NCBI GenBank assembly: GCA_002099365.1
Contig: MSED01000002.1
Location: 1,860,001 to 1,924,000 of the forward strand
DNA from: Phialophora verrucosa
Taxonomy: Eukaryota; Ascomycota; Eurotiomycetes; Chaetothyriales; Herpotrichiellaceae
Length of the DNA: 64,000 bases
Reading direction: 5' to 3'
The stretch's first letter is position 1, and every line of letters begins with the position of its first letter. A program made the position numbers and the translations under genes. Positions 10,301-21,701 of the stretch are shown here, piece by piece. The notes under the pieces are model-generated. The model did not search any database. It had not been told where the DNA came from and was given only the letters and a program-made list of their open reading frames with translations.

Positions 10301-13127
10301 ATTGGCTCCATCGCAGATCTGTTTATCGTCTGGGGAATACCGCAGCACGTGAAGACGCTTTCGTTAATGATACGCGGTGTTTGCTCGCCAGTAAGGTCCA
10401 GGGCGATTTGCCATGCGTCCTGTTGTCTACAAAGAGAAAAGTTCGTGCAATTGCTGCAGGCAGTCTTTGCACAGTGTCTCATGGTCGCGAGTATAATTGA
10501 GCACGCACTACAAGGACAGTTTCCAATAGCCTCCCCAGATATCAAAACCAGAGTATTGCGCCTATTTGCCACCCGCCAAGGGGCCAGTGTTACATGGTTT
10601 GGCCAGTGCAAGTCTAGCACAGCAAGTCTCTTCGCTTCAAGTGATTCAATCCAGTGCGCGTTGTACTTGTGTTTGCAAAGTGATGCTGCCTCAGTACCCA
10701 AACGGCGTGAAACTTGACCTCCAGTCGGATCTGTCGCTTATTGTGGATTGTGCGCCCCGGCTAGGGTTTGCTCAGCCTCCTCTTCCTGGATGTCTACCCA
10801 ACGATGCTGATCCTCCAGGCCCTGCAGACCACCGCCATCTTTCGTTGCGCAACACAGGCCTGCGATTCCGGGAAGCGGGCACAAGGAAGGGTATGGCGTT
10901 CCTGACGCAGGGTCTCCAAAAGGCTTCATTGCCGGCGTTATCCTGCTGCAGAAATGACGTCCGCCCAACCTACCAAGTAATGCTTATACTAGTCCCTTGC
11001 TTTCGATTTCTCTTCTCGCAAAAAAGGCGGCTTCCAGCGACTGCAATTTCGATCAAAAGCACAGTGCTCGCTGCCGATATCGATGTCTGACTGATTTTCG
11101 GAGTGGCACTCAAACAACCCCCAGCTCTTCCGCCGGCGGTCTCAAAATGCCGACCGCCCAGGTAGACCAAAACCTGAAACGAAGCCATTTCGTCCTTGGA
11201 ACTCAAACTGCTGGGATATCCCTGCAGGGCCCGCTTTAGTGCGGCGCCGTCACGGCTGTGGCGCTCGCATGCAGTCGAGTAACGAGCCCTGCTTTTGGAC
11301 CCTGCGCTAAGTGATGGAGAACACCTTCGGACCTCTAACCTGGCAAGGTCTGTCAAACGGACAACGTCATGTACGCTGTCTTGGAGGAGGGCGCTGATGG
11401 TCCATTGGCTCAAGATATCATCATCGGTGAGGCTTCAAGCTCGGTCTCTGTGCCCTGCAGAAAGGGTCTCAAATGCAAGTTCAGAGCTTCGGCGCACAGG
11501 CCTTGTAAACTCGTACGTGAGGCCGGGGTGAGGCACAAGTGATGGAAGAGGGCGATGCGCTACTTCCAGAGCTTGGCGAGTCAGACAGAGATTGATCTCA
11601 TCTGCGCCTGGACGAGTTTGTCGGGTCTGCTGTCCACTATCTGTTTTCGGCACTGGCCCAGTGGAAGTGGCGTCTGGACATCAATTTTGGGAAACTGGCT
11701 AGCATCATATCTACAGTACTCGTTACCCCAATAGCTTCAGCCAACCTACTCGGTAGACTTGTTAGCCTTCCCAGCTGAAGTGTGCATGGGCCATAGGAAG
11801 AACCAATCTCCGCTCGGAACGGAATTTGCTTGCAAGCCATCACGATCTGACGTTACGGGTTGAAGCAGAAGCAGAAGCAATAGCAAATAGCAGATGGCTG
11901 GGCGTGAATCAGAGATGCAACAGTGAGCTGCAACTTGTTCAGTCCCCCAACATCAACCCCCTTCATGATCGATTGTCCTTGCATATACTCCGCAGAGCAA
12001 CAAAGGAGACGGCGAGATTAGATTCGATTCTGCCGCTGTATCTGGTCTCTTCATGTCGTCTTCTGCATCCATGGTGCTCCTGGAAGCCGTCCAGGCTTTG
12101 CTCTTCCCTCCCATCTTGTTAGTTTAGAGTTCAGACCAGCAGATCATTGTAGATCCGGGCAACGCCTTCCCTCCTCAAGCCTTGTCACCTTTTTTCCTCA
12201 CCTCGATAGTATCGTTGTTATCACGGCATCACGGAGGATTTCACACAATGAAATGCGGAAGGTCAATCATCCATCACAGTCTCCGCAGAGCCAGTCCCGT
12301 CCTGCTCAACAGCCCCGATCTCTGACCAACTTGGAGGCTGGAGCAAGAGCCAACCGAGATAGGAGCGTCAAGCGAACGACGCGCCAGCATTACCCGCTTC
12401 TTTTCGTCAAGCGCTTACGAAATTTATTGTCCGTAGCTTGTGGTAGTCCGCGTTAGCGATGGGTTAGGAGGTGAACGAAATTGCGCATTGACGGGGCTAT
12501 CAAAAGCGTTCACTGGCGCCATTAGCAACAGCCTTGCATTGTGTCTAATAACGCGAGCCTTGTCCATCTGTGGCCGGCGTAAACCCTGCAGTTGCCCAGA
12601 TCGATCAGAATAGACGAGGTCGCCGACCAGCCTAGATTTGCCAATCCAAAAGCCCACTCTTGTAAAGTACATGCCGGATCTTCCGTGGGGAAGGGACATG
12701 CAAAGACTTTCTCGACCTGTGGGGGGACCGGCTCTTTCGTCCGGGTCATGGCCTCTGGCTCAGTCGCAACTGTCCACGGAGAAGTTTGGTGGCAGTCGGA
12801 CGTCGAGCCTTGGAGGTTCTCTCGTTGTTCCGATGTGATTCTCGTGGAAGCAACTGATTTGACAATCATGGGCAGTTCAGCACGTGGTGATCCTCGCTGG
12901 AGTCCAGCGGCAGATAGACAAAGAGCGCCGGGAACATCAAATGCTAATATGGTGGGGTGAGGCTGATCTGAAGATCAGGATCAACAGAGGCTCTACATCG
13001 ATCTCCACCATGACGAGGCTGCCAAAGTATCAGGCAACGTTCCACGGGCCAATCCTCTGAACAAGCGCCATTCCAGGTGATGCAGGATGCTCTTCGCTCA
13101 CATATATACAGAACGTGGAGAATACAT
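7353..13127. other. 5.8-kb stretch without a recognised gene
   Basis: Lies between the flbC start and the sec9 3' end. The longest open frame (8545-9243, minus, 232 codons) has no domain-like pattern, and the frames at 9.8-11.4 kb overlap on both strands without a dominant coding frame. No terminal repeats, transposase or reverse-transcriptase motifs were seen, and base composition is not strongly AT-skewed. The position suggests a long upstream control region or long 5' leader for flbC, or unrecognised non-coding transcripts. This is inference. Confidence 0.5.
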
Positions 13128-14549
13128 CTAACGTATTCTCTTGAGTTTCTCGGTTTGGAAGTGTAGTCGATCGTCGAAGCGATCGCTCTGCCGCCGAGTT
13201 AGCCAACGTACGAAGAGCACAGTGATCAATAGCCGTACCTTCTCAGCAATAGTCGTAATCAGTTTGTTCTGTGCCTCTACTTCTTCTCCTGTGGCGCGAG
13301 CGAGCAAGTTCAAGCGTTTGGCTGCGCCAGAGAGGTCATCAAGGTTTCGGTCAATCTCATCCTCCATGGCATCGTCTTCGCTGTCAGCCTCGAATTGGTA
13401 TTTCGCTCTTTCGGCCAGGCTTGTCTTAGTTTTGGTGCCAGACGAGGTATCCTCGAACCCTTTGAAATGCTGATTCATTCGTTGACTGGACTTGAAAGCA
13501 GCCTCTCGAGTAGCCTCACGAACCTCTCGTTCAGCATGGTGCCTGTCCATGATCTGCTCGTCTCTGCGAGCACGCCTATCCCCGGCGGTGAAGGGGTTGT
13601 TGACATGGATCGCGAACATGCTTCGGTTCAAGGTCTTCAGTTCTTTGGTCTTGTCCTCTGCAATGTTGACATGATTGTTTCCGAGATCGAGATTGCGATC
13701 AGTGTTGTGCATTCTCTCACCCTGTGCTCCTAGTCTGGCAAGTGTGTTCCGGCCCATCTCTTCGGCTTGAGCAGCAATTCGCAAAGCGTTTCTGGTGGAC
13801 GCCACGTCTTGCTGCTTCATGAACCTGATGTCTTGCTTGGTGGCATTGATGTCTTCTTCCTCCTCTTCTTCGGCTGTCAGTTGACGATCGCCATACGCAC
13901 CGTAGCTGCGGTCACTGGCATCGGGCTGATTGCTGGAGCTGTATTCGTAGTCGGGAGGGCCACCTGGACGATTCTGCTGCTTTTGCTCAAGTCGTTCCTT
14001 TGCTCCGCCAAAAAGTTCCTCACGATTACTGTCATTGTCGTACAGGTTGGAGGTGCCTAGCCCACCATAACCTCCCTGCCGTGACGTGCCGCTAGTCTGC
14101 TGAACGCTGGCATATGGATTGCCGCCAGGAGGCCCGCCTCCACCATACCCGTTCTGATTGCCAAATTTGTCTGAACCGTATCCACTACCTGTTCGAGACC
14201 CTCCCTGCGGAGGACCATATTTGTTGTCCCCGCCAAAACTGCCAGACGGCGCTCCGCCATAAGAATTGTCTCTCCCGTAGGGCGGCCTCTGTTGACCAGG
14301 GCCAGGCAATCCTCCAAAACTGGCTTGACTTGGAGCAGCGCCCTGAGCTGGTGGAAGGATCCCAGCATTCATCTTGGCCTTTGTGTAGGGGTCGGGTGCA
14401 ACCGTGGGTTGTGCATACGGGTTTTGTGAGGCATAAGGGTTATTCGAGGGTGGAGCTGGAGATTTGTTCTTCGACCTGGAGCCGAAGAGAGCGAGTCTGT
14501 TGGAGTCGCCATCATCGTCGTCGCCCCGCTTGAGGCTGAATTTCCCCAT
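13128..14549 (-). CDS. sec9: Sec9, SNAP-25-type plasma membrane t-SNARE
   Basis: A Qbc-SNARE that pairs with syntaxin-type and VAMP-type partners to fuse secretory vesicles at the plasma membrane. Exons 14549-13239 and 13187-13128 give 456 aa. The start MGKFSLKRGDDDD matches Sec9 N-termini. An Asn/Pro/Gly/Tyr-rich disordered region covers about residues 20-215. The first SNARE helix spans about 225-315 and the second about 390-456, ending LKRIR. There is no membrane anchor, as expected. The 51-nt intron (donor GTACGG, acceptor GCAG) falls in the second SNARE helix. Splicing restores IAEK-SDRFDD, the pattern usual at this point, whereas retention keeps the frame open. It shares a 434-bp promoter region with vps33. 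Confidence 0.93.
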   Translation of the reverse strand: MGKFSLKRGDDDDGDSNRLALFGSRSKNKSPAPPSNNPYASQNPYAQPTVAPDPYTKAKMNAGILPPAQGAAPSQASFGGLPGPGQQRPPYGRDNSYGGAPSGSFGGDNKYGPPQGGSRTGSGYGSDKFGNQNGYGGGGPPGGNPYASVQQTSGTSRQGGYGGLGTSNLYDNDSNREELFGGAKERLEQKQQNRPGGPPDYEYSSSNQPDASDRSYGAYGDRQLTAEEEEEEDINATKQDIRFMKQQDVASTRNALRIAAQAEEMGRNTLARLGAQGERMHNTDRNLDLGNNHVNIAEDKTKELKTLNRSMFAIHVNNPFTAGDRRARRDEQIMDRHHAEREVREATREAAFKSSQRMNQHFKGFEDTSSGTKTKTSLAERAKYQFEADSEDDAMEDEIDRNLDDLSGAAKRLNLLARATGEEVEAQNKLITTIAEKVRLLITVLFVRWLTRRQSDRFDDRLHFQTEKLKRIR

Positions 14550-14983
14550 AGCGGCGAGGAGTGGGAGGCAGGCCGGGTGCAATTGAGAGTTCTAGAATAG
14601 GATGGCTTCCTGAGTGGTAGACAAAAACCTGTACAGAGAACAACGACGCAGGACGGGGACTATTAATCTTATGAAGTTGAAGAAGGATCTCGAGCTGAAA
14701 CAAGAGGGCGAGGGCGTGGGCGTAAGTGACACGGCTGTGCTGTCGAGTCTGGACTCGTTCACTTCAGCCTGTCGGTCTCCGGCTGACTTTCCTCCGCGTC
14801 CAGTAGCCGTCGGTCTTGGCAGACTGGCCACCAAATCCGATCCTGTTGCGAGTCTCGCGTTCACGACATCAAGTTGCGAAGTGAACAAATAGCTCGGTTC
14901 CTACCTAGTCAAGGCTAGACTTGAAAGCCGACCTCTCGCAAGGCCCCGACTATGGACTAAGGCCACGCTCGAGTGTGAGGGCC
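14550..14983. promoter_or_regulatory. Divergent promoter of sec9 and vps33
   Basis: 434 bp separate the two start codons, so both promoters must lie here or overlap the 5' leaders. I see no clear TATA box and no CCAAT pair. No further open frame is supported. Confidence 0.6.
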
Positions 14984-17177
14984 ATGGCCCCGAACATAGA
15001 CAAAGAGGCGGAGCATCTCCGGAACAAAGCGAGGAAAGAGCTCCTTGCGGTGCTTGAAGGCGTGAGTGGAAAGTCTATACTGCTGTATTGCCACTGACAT
15101 CGTGCCAGGTCCGGGGAAAAAAAAATCTGGTCATCGGGAGGGACTTGACCGGATTGCTCAGTCTCTTTATTCAATTCCCCACTCTAAAAGAATATGGCGT
15201 GGACAAAGTCTTCGAGCTCGAGAATGGCAACACCGACTCTTCGCAGAGAAACATCATCTATCTCGTCCATGGTGAGAAGGCAAGTCTGGTTCAAGCTGTA
15301 GCAGGTATGTGCCAGAGTCGTTCGGATGAAAGCGACGGAACCTACAAGGATGATTGCGCGCATCTTACTATAAGTCTAGCGGAGGAGGTCCCTGTCAATG
15401 CTGACTTCTACTGCAGAACAGATCAAGAAACTTCAGCGGAACGGCTCGGTTGAGCATGAAGTCTCGATCTGCTGGGTCCCCCGAAGAACCCTGGTTTCGA
15501 ACAAAATTCTGGAAGATGAAGGCGTTCTAGGAGATGTCAACGTCTCGGAGCTGCCGTTATACTTCCTCCCTCTCGAAGACGACATGTTATCATTGGAGTT
15601 GGACGGGGCTTTCAACGATCTGTACCTGGTATGGCCCACTCCGGATCAGACGAGGAGTTTGTTTGACACTGCGACAGCAACATGACCCTTCACCTCTATA
15701 TCTCGCGTCGAAAGCATTGATGCATATCCAACAACGACATGGCCTGTTTCCGAGAATTTTAGGCAAGGGCGACAATGCGAGAAGGCTCGCCAACCTCTTA
15801 CTCAGGGGTCGCAAGGAGCTGGACGCCGATGAAGCTGCTACGCCGTACACCAGTTTGCCCAGCACATCAATCGAGCAACTAATCATTATCGATCGTGACG
15901 TCGACTTTGCTACAGTCTTGTTGACTCAATTGACATACGAAGGCCTCCTTGACGAAATTGTCGGTATCAAGCATAACCGCGCAGAGGTTGATTCATCCAT
16001 CATTGGACCAACTCCCCAGCAGAAACCACAGGCAGGTTCCACCTCGACCTCACCTCTCCCAGCTGTCAAGCAAAGCCTCAAGCGAAAGGTCCAGCTTGAT
16101 TCGTCAGACACACTGTACGAGCAGCTGCGCTCCTCCAATTTCGCGCTCATTGGCCCTCACCTGAACAAGATAGCTCGACGCTTGGAGTCGGACTACGAAG
16201 GACGTCACAACGCTCGTGGTATCAACGAGCTGCGAGACTTCGTAAACAAGCTACCCACTTTCCAACAAGAGCACCAGTCACTGGCTATTCATACAAATCT
16301 GGCGGACGACATGACCAAACACACCCGCTCTGACACCTTCAATCGCGAACTGGAAGTCCAGCAGAACATCGCTGCGGGGACAGATCCAATCTATCAACAT
16401 GATACAATTGAAGAGCTCATTGCGCGCGACGCTCCGCTCTCCACCATACTGCGCTTGCTATGCCTCGAATCAACAGTGGCTGGTGGCCTGCGTCCCAAGG
16501 ACCTGGAGTCTTTCCGCCGGCAGATACTTCATGCCTACGGCTTCCAGCATCTACTGACTCTTGACAGATTGGAGGAGATTCAACTTCTGCAGCCTCGCTC
16601 ATCCGCTTCAGCATTGCTTCTTCCAGTCGGCGGCGCGGCAGGACAAGCGGATAGGGGCACAAAAACAAACTACGCATACTTGCGTAAGGAACTACGACTG
16701 ATCATCGATGAGTACAACGAACAAGACCCCGGAGATGTTGCGTACGTATATTCTGGATACGCACCCCTGAGTATCCGCATTGTGCAGTGTGTATTGCAAA
16801 AGCAGTACCTCCAGACGTTGCACAAATCACCCTTGCCGCTTACACCATCGAGCACAGGATGGACTGGGTTTGAAGACATCCTCAAATCGGCCAGGGGCCC
16901 ACTATTCAACATTGTGCAGAAGCCCACAGATGAGAGAGCAGCGAAAGCGAAAGTTGCTTTGGCAGGCACTGGGGGCTGGAAGACCGTCTTCGTCATGTTT
17001 GTGGGAGGCATCACTTTCACAGAGATAGCAGCTCTCAGGTTCATTGGACGCAAGCTAGAAGAAGCAGGCCAGAGAAAGAAAATCGTCATTTGCACCACTG
17101 GCATTGTGAGTGGAAGGAGTGTAATGGAAGGAGTCATTGAGAAGTCAACTTTGGGTTCAGGACTCTCCACAACCTGA
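14984..17177 (+). CDS. vps33: Vps33, Sec1/Munc18 protein of HOPS/CORVET
   Basis: The SM-family subunit of the endosomal and vacuolar tethering complexes, which binds and templates SNAREs for fusion. Four exons (14984-15061, 15109-15304, 15417-15628, 15678-17177) give 661 aa. The introns are 47, 112 and 49 nt, with GTGAGT, GTATGT and GTATGG donors. The Sec1-like fold runs the whole length. Visible landmarks are GKNLVIGRDLTGLL-like sequence in the N-terminal lobe, LFPRILGKGDNARRL near residues 185-199, and the SM signature IIIDRDVDF near 231-239, followed by a Ser/Pro/Thr linker. The start follows from ATG 14984, the only frame-consistent first exon. The 3' end is 27 bp from the end of the convergent TDP2-like gene. 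Confidence 0.93.
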
Positions 17178-17204
17178 ATACATGCATGCTCGGACCGAGT
17201 GCGC

Positions 17205-18212
17205 TCAGATTTTGGAACCTGACGACTTCTCAAGGCTAAAGTCTGCCTTGACCCCCAGATGATCAGTTACCCAGCCGGCCTCGAGCCCCTCATCCCTGAT
17301 CAGCGCCTGCTTGACATGCTCCTCCTCTACCTCAACGCCATAACCGAAGCGTTCGAACTTCTCGACTCTCAGTTGGCCACAGAAGTACAACTTATCCATC
17401 CGGGTGCATCCGAACATGTTTCTCAGCTTTGTGGGCGCCATCTGGCCCCAGGTATAGCCTTCATCGCTATGCTCTTTGCCGCCGAGGGTCAAATACGCAT
17501 CATGGAGGTCATTATCCGAGTGGAGGGTTTCATCGAAGGGCTGAATGGCGTTCAGATCTCCACCTAAGACGCTGCCACTCACGTCTGGACTGTGCATCCA
17601 TTTCGCTGCCGTGGCCAGTTGGTGTGGCCTCTTCGGAGGATCTGCTATCAGTGACTCGAGATGAGTGTTGCAGATGCGGATGGGCAGGCCGTTGCCGAAG
17701 TTCACATCCACGAACAGTCCATCTCTCTCCATGGCGGTCTGTTCGTAGTGGACACGGAAGACTGAAGTGATGGACAAAACTCTAGGAATGAGTGTGCAGG
17801 TACCATAATGTCCTGACTCCCAATACTGGTTGTCGATGTCGGTCAGATAGTAGTTTTCTCGGATCCAGGATTCGTCTTGCAGAAGTGCAAGGTCGGTCTC
17901 GAGCATTTCTTGCAGCATGATGATAGTTGGCAATGAAGTACCGTTGACATGCGACTGAACGTGCTTGAGTGCACTGCGCATCCTCTCGTCCGTGTATGGA
18001 AGCATGAAATCGATATTCCAGGAGAGAATCGAGAATGCGGAACCTGCTGACTGTGTTGGCGTGTCGTTGGAGGGCTTGACCTCACGCCAGGAGGATGTCT
18101 TGGCTGAGAAGCAAAAGTATGGCTGATCGAACCTCTCTTGCCGCTTCCAAGGCTGCGAGGGCTTTTTCTTGGACTCGATGAGTTCGATGATCTTCTTGAG
18201 CTTGGGATCCAT
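17205..18212 (-). CDS. TDP2-like endonuclease/exonuclease/phosphatase protein
   Basis: Single exon, 335 aa. The ordered motifs of the metal-dependent EEP fold are present: SWNID (64-68), LQE (100-102), THLES (183-187), GGDLN (217-221) and TDH (316-318). This order and wording resemble tyrosyl-DNA phosphodiesterase 2, which removes topoisomerase II adducts from 5' DNA ends. In TDP2 the third and fourth motifs are HLES and GGDxN and the last is SDH; here it is TDH. No signal peptide or membrane segment is seen, so the protein is probably nuclear or cytosolic. The exact substrate is inferred. Other EEP enzymes (RNA or phosphoinositide phosphatases) are less likely but not excluded. Confidence 0.8.
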   Translation of the reverse strand: MDPKLKKIIELIESKKKPSQPWKRQERFDQPYFCFSAKTSSWREVKPSNDTPTQSAGSAFSILSWNIDFMLPYTDERMRSALKHVQSHVNGTSLPTIIMLQEMLETDLALLQDESWIRENYYLTDIDNQYWESGHYGTCTLIPRVLSITSVFRVHYEQTAMERDGLFVDVNFGNGLPIRICNTHLESLIADPPKRPHQLATAAKWMHSPDVSGSVLGGDLNAIQPFDETLHSDNDLHDAYLTLGGKEHSDEGYTWGQMAPTKLRNMFGCTRMDKLYFCGQLRVEKFERFGYGVEVEEEHVKQALIRDEGLEAGWVTDHLGVKADFSLEKSSGSKI

Positions 18213-18655
18213 CCTTGGCTGCCTGGCGATGTGCTGCTGTCTCGAACAATATCGTACTTAGACGCCGGCAGGGCCCTTTGCGAGATGTTGGATTTGGGAT
18301 CTAGCACCTATTATACTCCTGAAAGGTCTGACACGCCGCAGTGAACTGGACATGGGGTGACAGAGTGAGCCGGCAGTCAGCATAAATGAAACGGAGCGTG
18401 TTGCTGCTGTTGCTGCTGCGTGGAGCCGAGGTCAGACTTGATTGGCGGGGCCGGACCAGCAATTGCTGACTGTAAAGTATGTACAGTAGCAGTTCGAAGT
18501 CCACATCTATGTAGTCCGTCGTGTCCGCAGTGACTGTGTACGAGGAGTGGCTTGCCGGATGAGAGAACAATGACCAGAGCGACTCCTGTCACTCCCAGTT
18601 CTAGAACAGACCCATAGAGCAGCATGAATATCCACACACTCGTCACCTGCTCAGA
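18213..18655. promoter_or_regulatory. Divergent upstream region, TDP2-like and Zn2Cys6 genes
   Basis: 443 bp between two start codons on opposite strands. It contains a short GCTGCT-type tract near 18403-18420. No recognised binding site was seen and no further gene is supported. Confidence 0.4.
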
Positions 18656-20990
18656 ATGTCCGAGCCCGGTCCAAACACTCCAGCGTCAGCACCACCAACC
18701 AAACGACCAAGGCCTGTCGTGTCGTGCTTGGTGTGCAGACAAAAGAAGCTGAAATGTTCACGCACGCATCCATGTCAACACTGTGTTAGGATAGGCAGAC
18801 CCAGCAGATGTCAATACCAAGAGGGACAGGAACCCGAGCCAAATTTGGACCACTCGGCCACTTACACCGCACCAAACAAGAGACCGCGGGTTCTCCCACC
18901 CCCCGACAACCATGAGGACGAAGAATCCCTGGATAGGATCGATGCTCGTCGGCAAGGCGCTGTCGTGGCGAAGCTCGGCGTCGTCGAAGATCTGCAGGAA
19001 AGAGTAGCCAGGCTGGAGTGCGCTCTCTTGGCTCAAAATCAGCAGCCAAATGGCAGATCGGCCTCCTACCCACCCTCTACAGGTGCTTCCAACTCGAAGA
19101 GCAGCGCTGACGAGACGAACTATCTGGGAGAGTGTGTTCATATCAGTTCGAAGGTGAGGTTGTGCCAAGTTCTGGTGAGGGACTTCTGAGCGAGCTGGGA
19201 GCTGATTGTCGCAGTTCAGTGACGCCTGTGCCTTCTTGGCCGGGTTGCAACATGATTCCAGCACTTCGCCCCAGATACTCCAGCTGCGAGCGGACCTCAA
19301 AGACTTCCATGCCTCTGTCGAGGTCAACCACCACGGGCAGAGGAATCATGCAATGTCAGCCTCTTCACCCACTCGCCATCCTCTACAACTTCCTCCATTT
19401 GACGTCTGCAAGAAGCTGGCAGTTCTCTACTTTGACAATATGGAACACTGTTTCCGCGTCTTGATCTGGTCCGAGTTCAGGGACCAGCTGGACCTTCTGC
19501 TCTCCGAGGGCGAGAGCGCCTGCAAGTTCGGCTTCGTTCCACAGCTGGTGGGTGCCCTCGCTATCGCCGTTCTACTCGGCACACATCAAGAGTGTGAGGC
19601 AGCCGCCGCGTACAGAACCATCAACCCCACCGAGGCAATACATTTCATGGAAGACTTCCTGCGGGGTTTGCACCACAACGAAAGGTATCGCTTACCGGCG
19701 CTTCAAGTGAAGATGCTTGTGATTATCTGCAGGTGGCTAAACCTGGACTCGTTTGACAATTTGTTCCGGCTCAACGGTGAACTACTACGGGACGCCCTGG
19801 TGATGAAGATGGATCAGGACCCGGCGAGCCTGAAAGACGTCAGTGTATTTGAAGGCGAGCTACGCAGACGCATTTGGATGACGATCGTCGAAGTCGACCT
19901 CATGCTCTCGATCCTGGGCAAGCTGCCTTGTTTGGTGCCTCCTTACACGTCCAAACCGCCGCGCAACGTGAACGATGAAGAGATTTTCGAGGGCATGACG
20001 GCCTTGCCTGCTTCGAGACCGACGACAGATTGGACCGATGGCCTCTGTCAGTACCTTCTAGCGCAGACATTCCCTCGCCGAGTGGCGGCCTGCTCACAAC
20101 TGGACAAGCTCAGCCGGGTCACAGCCGGAGAAATTCTCCCACACATTCGATACCTGGAACAAGTCCTCCAGGAGCTGCCCCCGCCGCTGCGCTTCAATTA
20201 CTCGGGTGACGAGGCAAGTAAGACGCCGGCTCGCCTCATGGCCAGGATGGAGCTCGACATCAGTATTCGAAGACCATTGATGCATCTATACTCACGCGGC
20301 GTCCTATCTCCAGGCCTGGAGGACGTCCAGCGGGAACTCCGAGCCGGATATGTGCAGAGCTGCCTGATGATTGCAAACTACCAGGATCTGTTCGATCCGC
20401 AGTATTCTGAGCTGAACGTCCCAAGGCCACACGGGTACTGGGATTTCTTCTATAGCTGCTATAGGCAGGAATTGGGTCAAGCCACCTTAGGTCTTTGTCT
20501 GGAAATCAGGAATCTAGGCTCAACTGTTCAAGCAAACGGCAACGCCGCGACAGATTCCGCCTCATCGCCTGATATCCCGGCCAGCAGCACCACGGTCGTG
20601 AAAAGCCCGTCGTACACCCGGGAGAGCCTGATCAACGCAGTCAACGACACCTTGGAGCCAATGAGACGTCGTCTACCGCACCGGGCCTCCAAGGTCAAGG
20701 ATCTCGTCTACTACGAGACCATCCTGGCGTCTCTCCTTCCGGAACAGGCGGGGCAAGCTAAAGAAACCGTGATAACGAAGAGACTGCATTCCCTTGTCCG
20801 CAAATGTCAGGACGAACTGGACCGAGCAGGCGTTCCAAACACTGCTGCTGCTTCTGCGCGGGAACCGGGGGCGCATTTCATTCCCGATGGCGACATTTCC
20901 AGCTTCGATCCGTTGTGGGAAGGCTTTCCGACGATCGATATCTTTGAACCGGAGGAGTCGTCTCAAACACTGGCAGATTCTCGTCAATAA
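18656..20990 (+). CDS. Zn2Cys6 fungal-specific transcription factor
   Basis: Exons 18656-19153 and 19215-20990 (61-nt intron, donor GTGAGG, acceptor CGCAG) give 757 aa. The binuclear zinc cluster is C24-x2-C27-x6-C34-x5-C40-x2-C43-x8-C52, preceded by a basic KRPRP stretch. A short coiled segment (DLQERVARLECALL) at about 115-130 may dimerise. The second exon carries the long helical middle-homology region (fungal_trans type), with the RLNGELLRDALVMKMDQDP and ELRRRIWMTIVEVDL-like features usual to that family. If the intron is retained, translation stops 11 codons on, leaving only the DNA-binding part. No target pathway can be read from the sequence. The neighbour is arg-13, and linkage to it is not implied. 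Confidence 0.9.
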
Positions 20991-21701
20991 TGGTGTATCT
21001 ATTATCCTCCTAGTGAAGGATGACGCTCAGAAGGCTATTGCGGACGGTCGCATAGCCTCTATCCTCGGTATTACACCACTATTATATCATGTTATTCATT
21101 AAATCCGCGACCTGACCACTCGAGCCTCCCTCGTTCACCGAAAGGCCATACATGCTTGCATGCATGACAGAGCTGCAAACTTCGAACCCTCACTCTATCC
21201 GACAGGGGAGGAGATGTCCAAATCACATTTGACGATGGCGGCACACTGTCCGCTTACTGAACCTGCGACGGCGCCGTCCATGGAATTTTCGAACGCAGGT
21301 CTCCCAACGACCACTGGTGCAGATCGGGGAGGCATGGGAGAGACATACGGACCTAGATTCATGATCCAGTAGCCCGCTTCCCACACAGAGACGCGGCACG
21401 AGGCCACCGAGGCAGGACAGACAACGTATTTGTTTAACGATGGGTACTACGTCTTATACGGTAGTTCGCAACATACGTAGCATGGAACGTGTTCATGTCC
21501 ATACTCGTAGATGCTAGATGTCCGAGGCCTAGGTTTTTCAAAAGCTGCCTCACTTCTTTTACTCTGCAGCGAGGCAGGGATTATGTTGAAGTGAAATACT
21601 CAGATTCCCTATCCCCGCCTTTGCAGTCGGCGGATCATTTCATGCCGTGGTATCCGACGGTAACTTCCCTTGATGCCGGGCTCCATTGATGCGTCATTTT
21701 T
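20991..21701. other. Intergenic, convergent 3' ends
   Basis: 711 bp between the stop codons of the Zn2Cys6 gene and arg-13. The short frames inside have no coding character. A CATGCTTGCATGCATG-like palindromic word lies near 21150. Nothing else was recognised. Confidence 0.5.

Noticed and set aside
10282..11531. Overlapping Cys-containing frames, considered as a degraded transposon or a zinc-cluster gene
   Set aside because: The cysteine spacing does not fit Zn2Cys6, there are stops in every extended frame, and no terminal repeats or polymerase motifs were seen.
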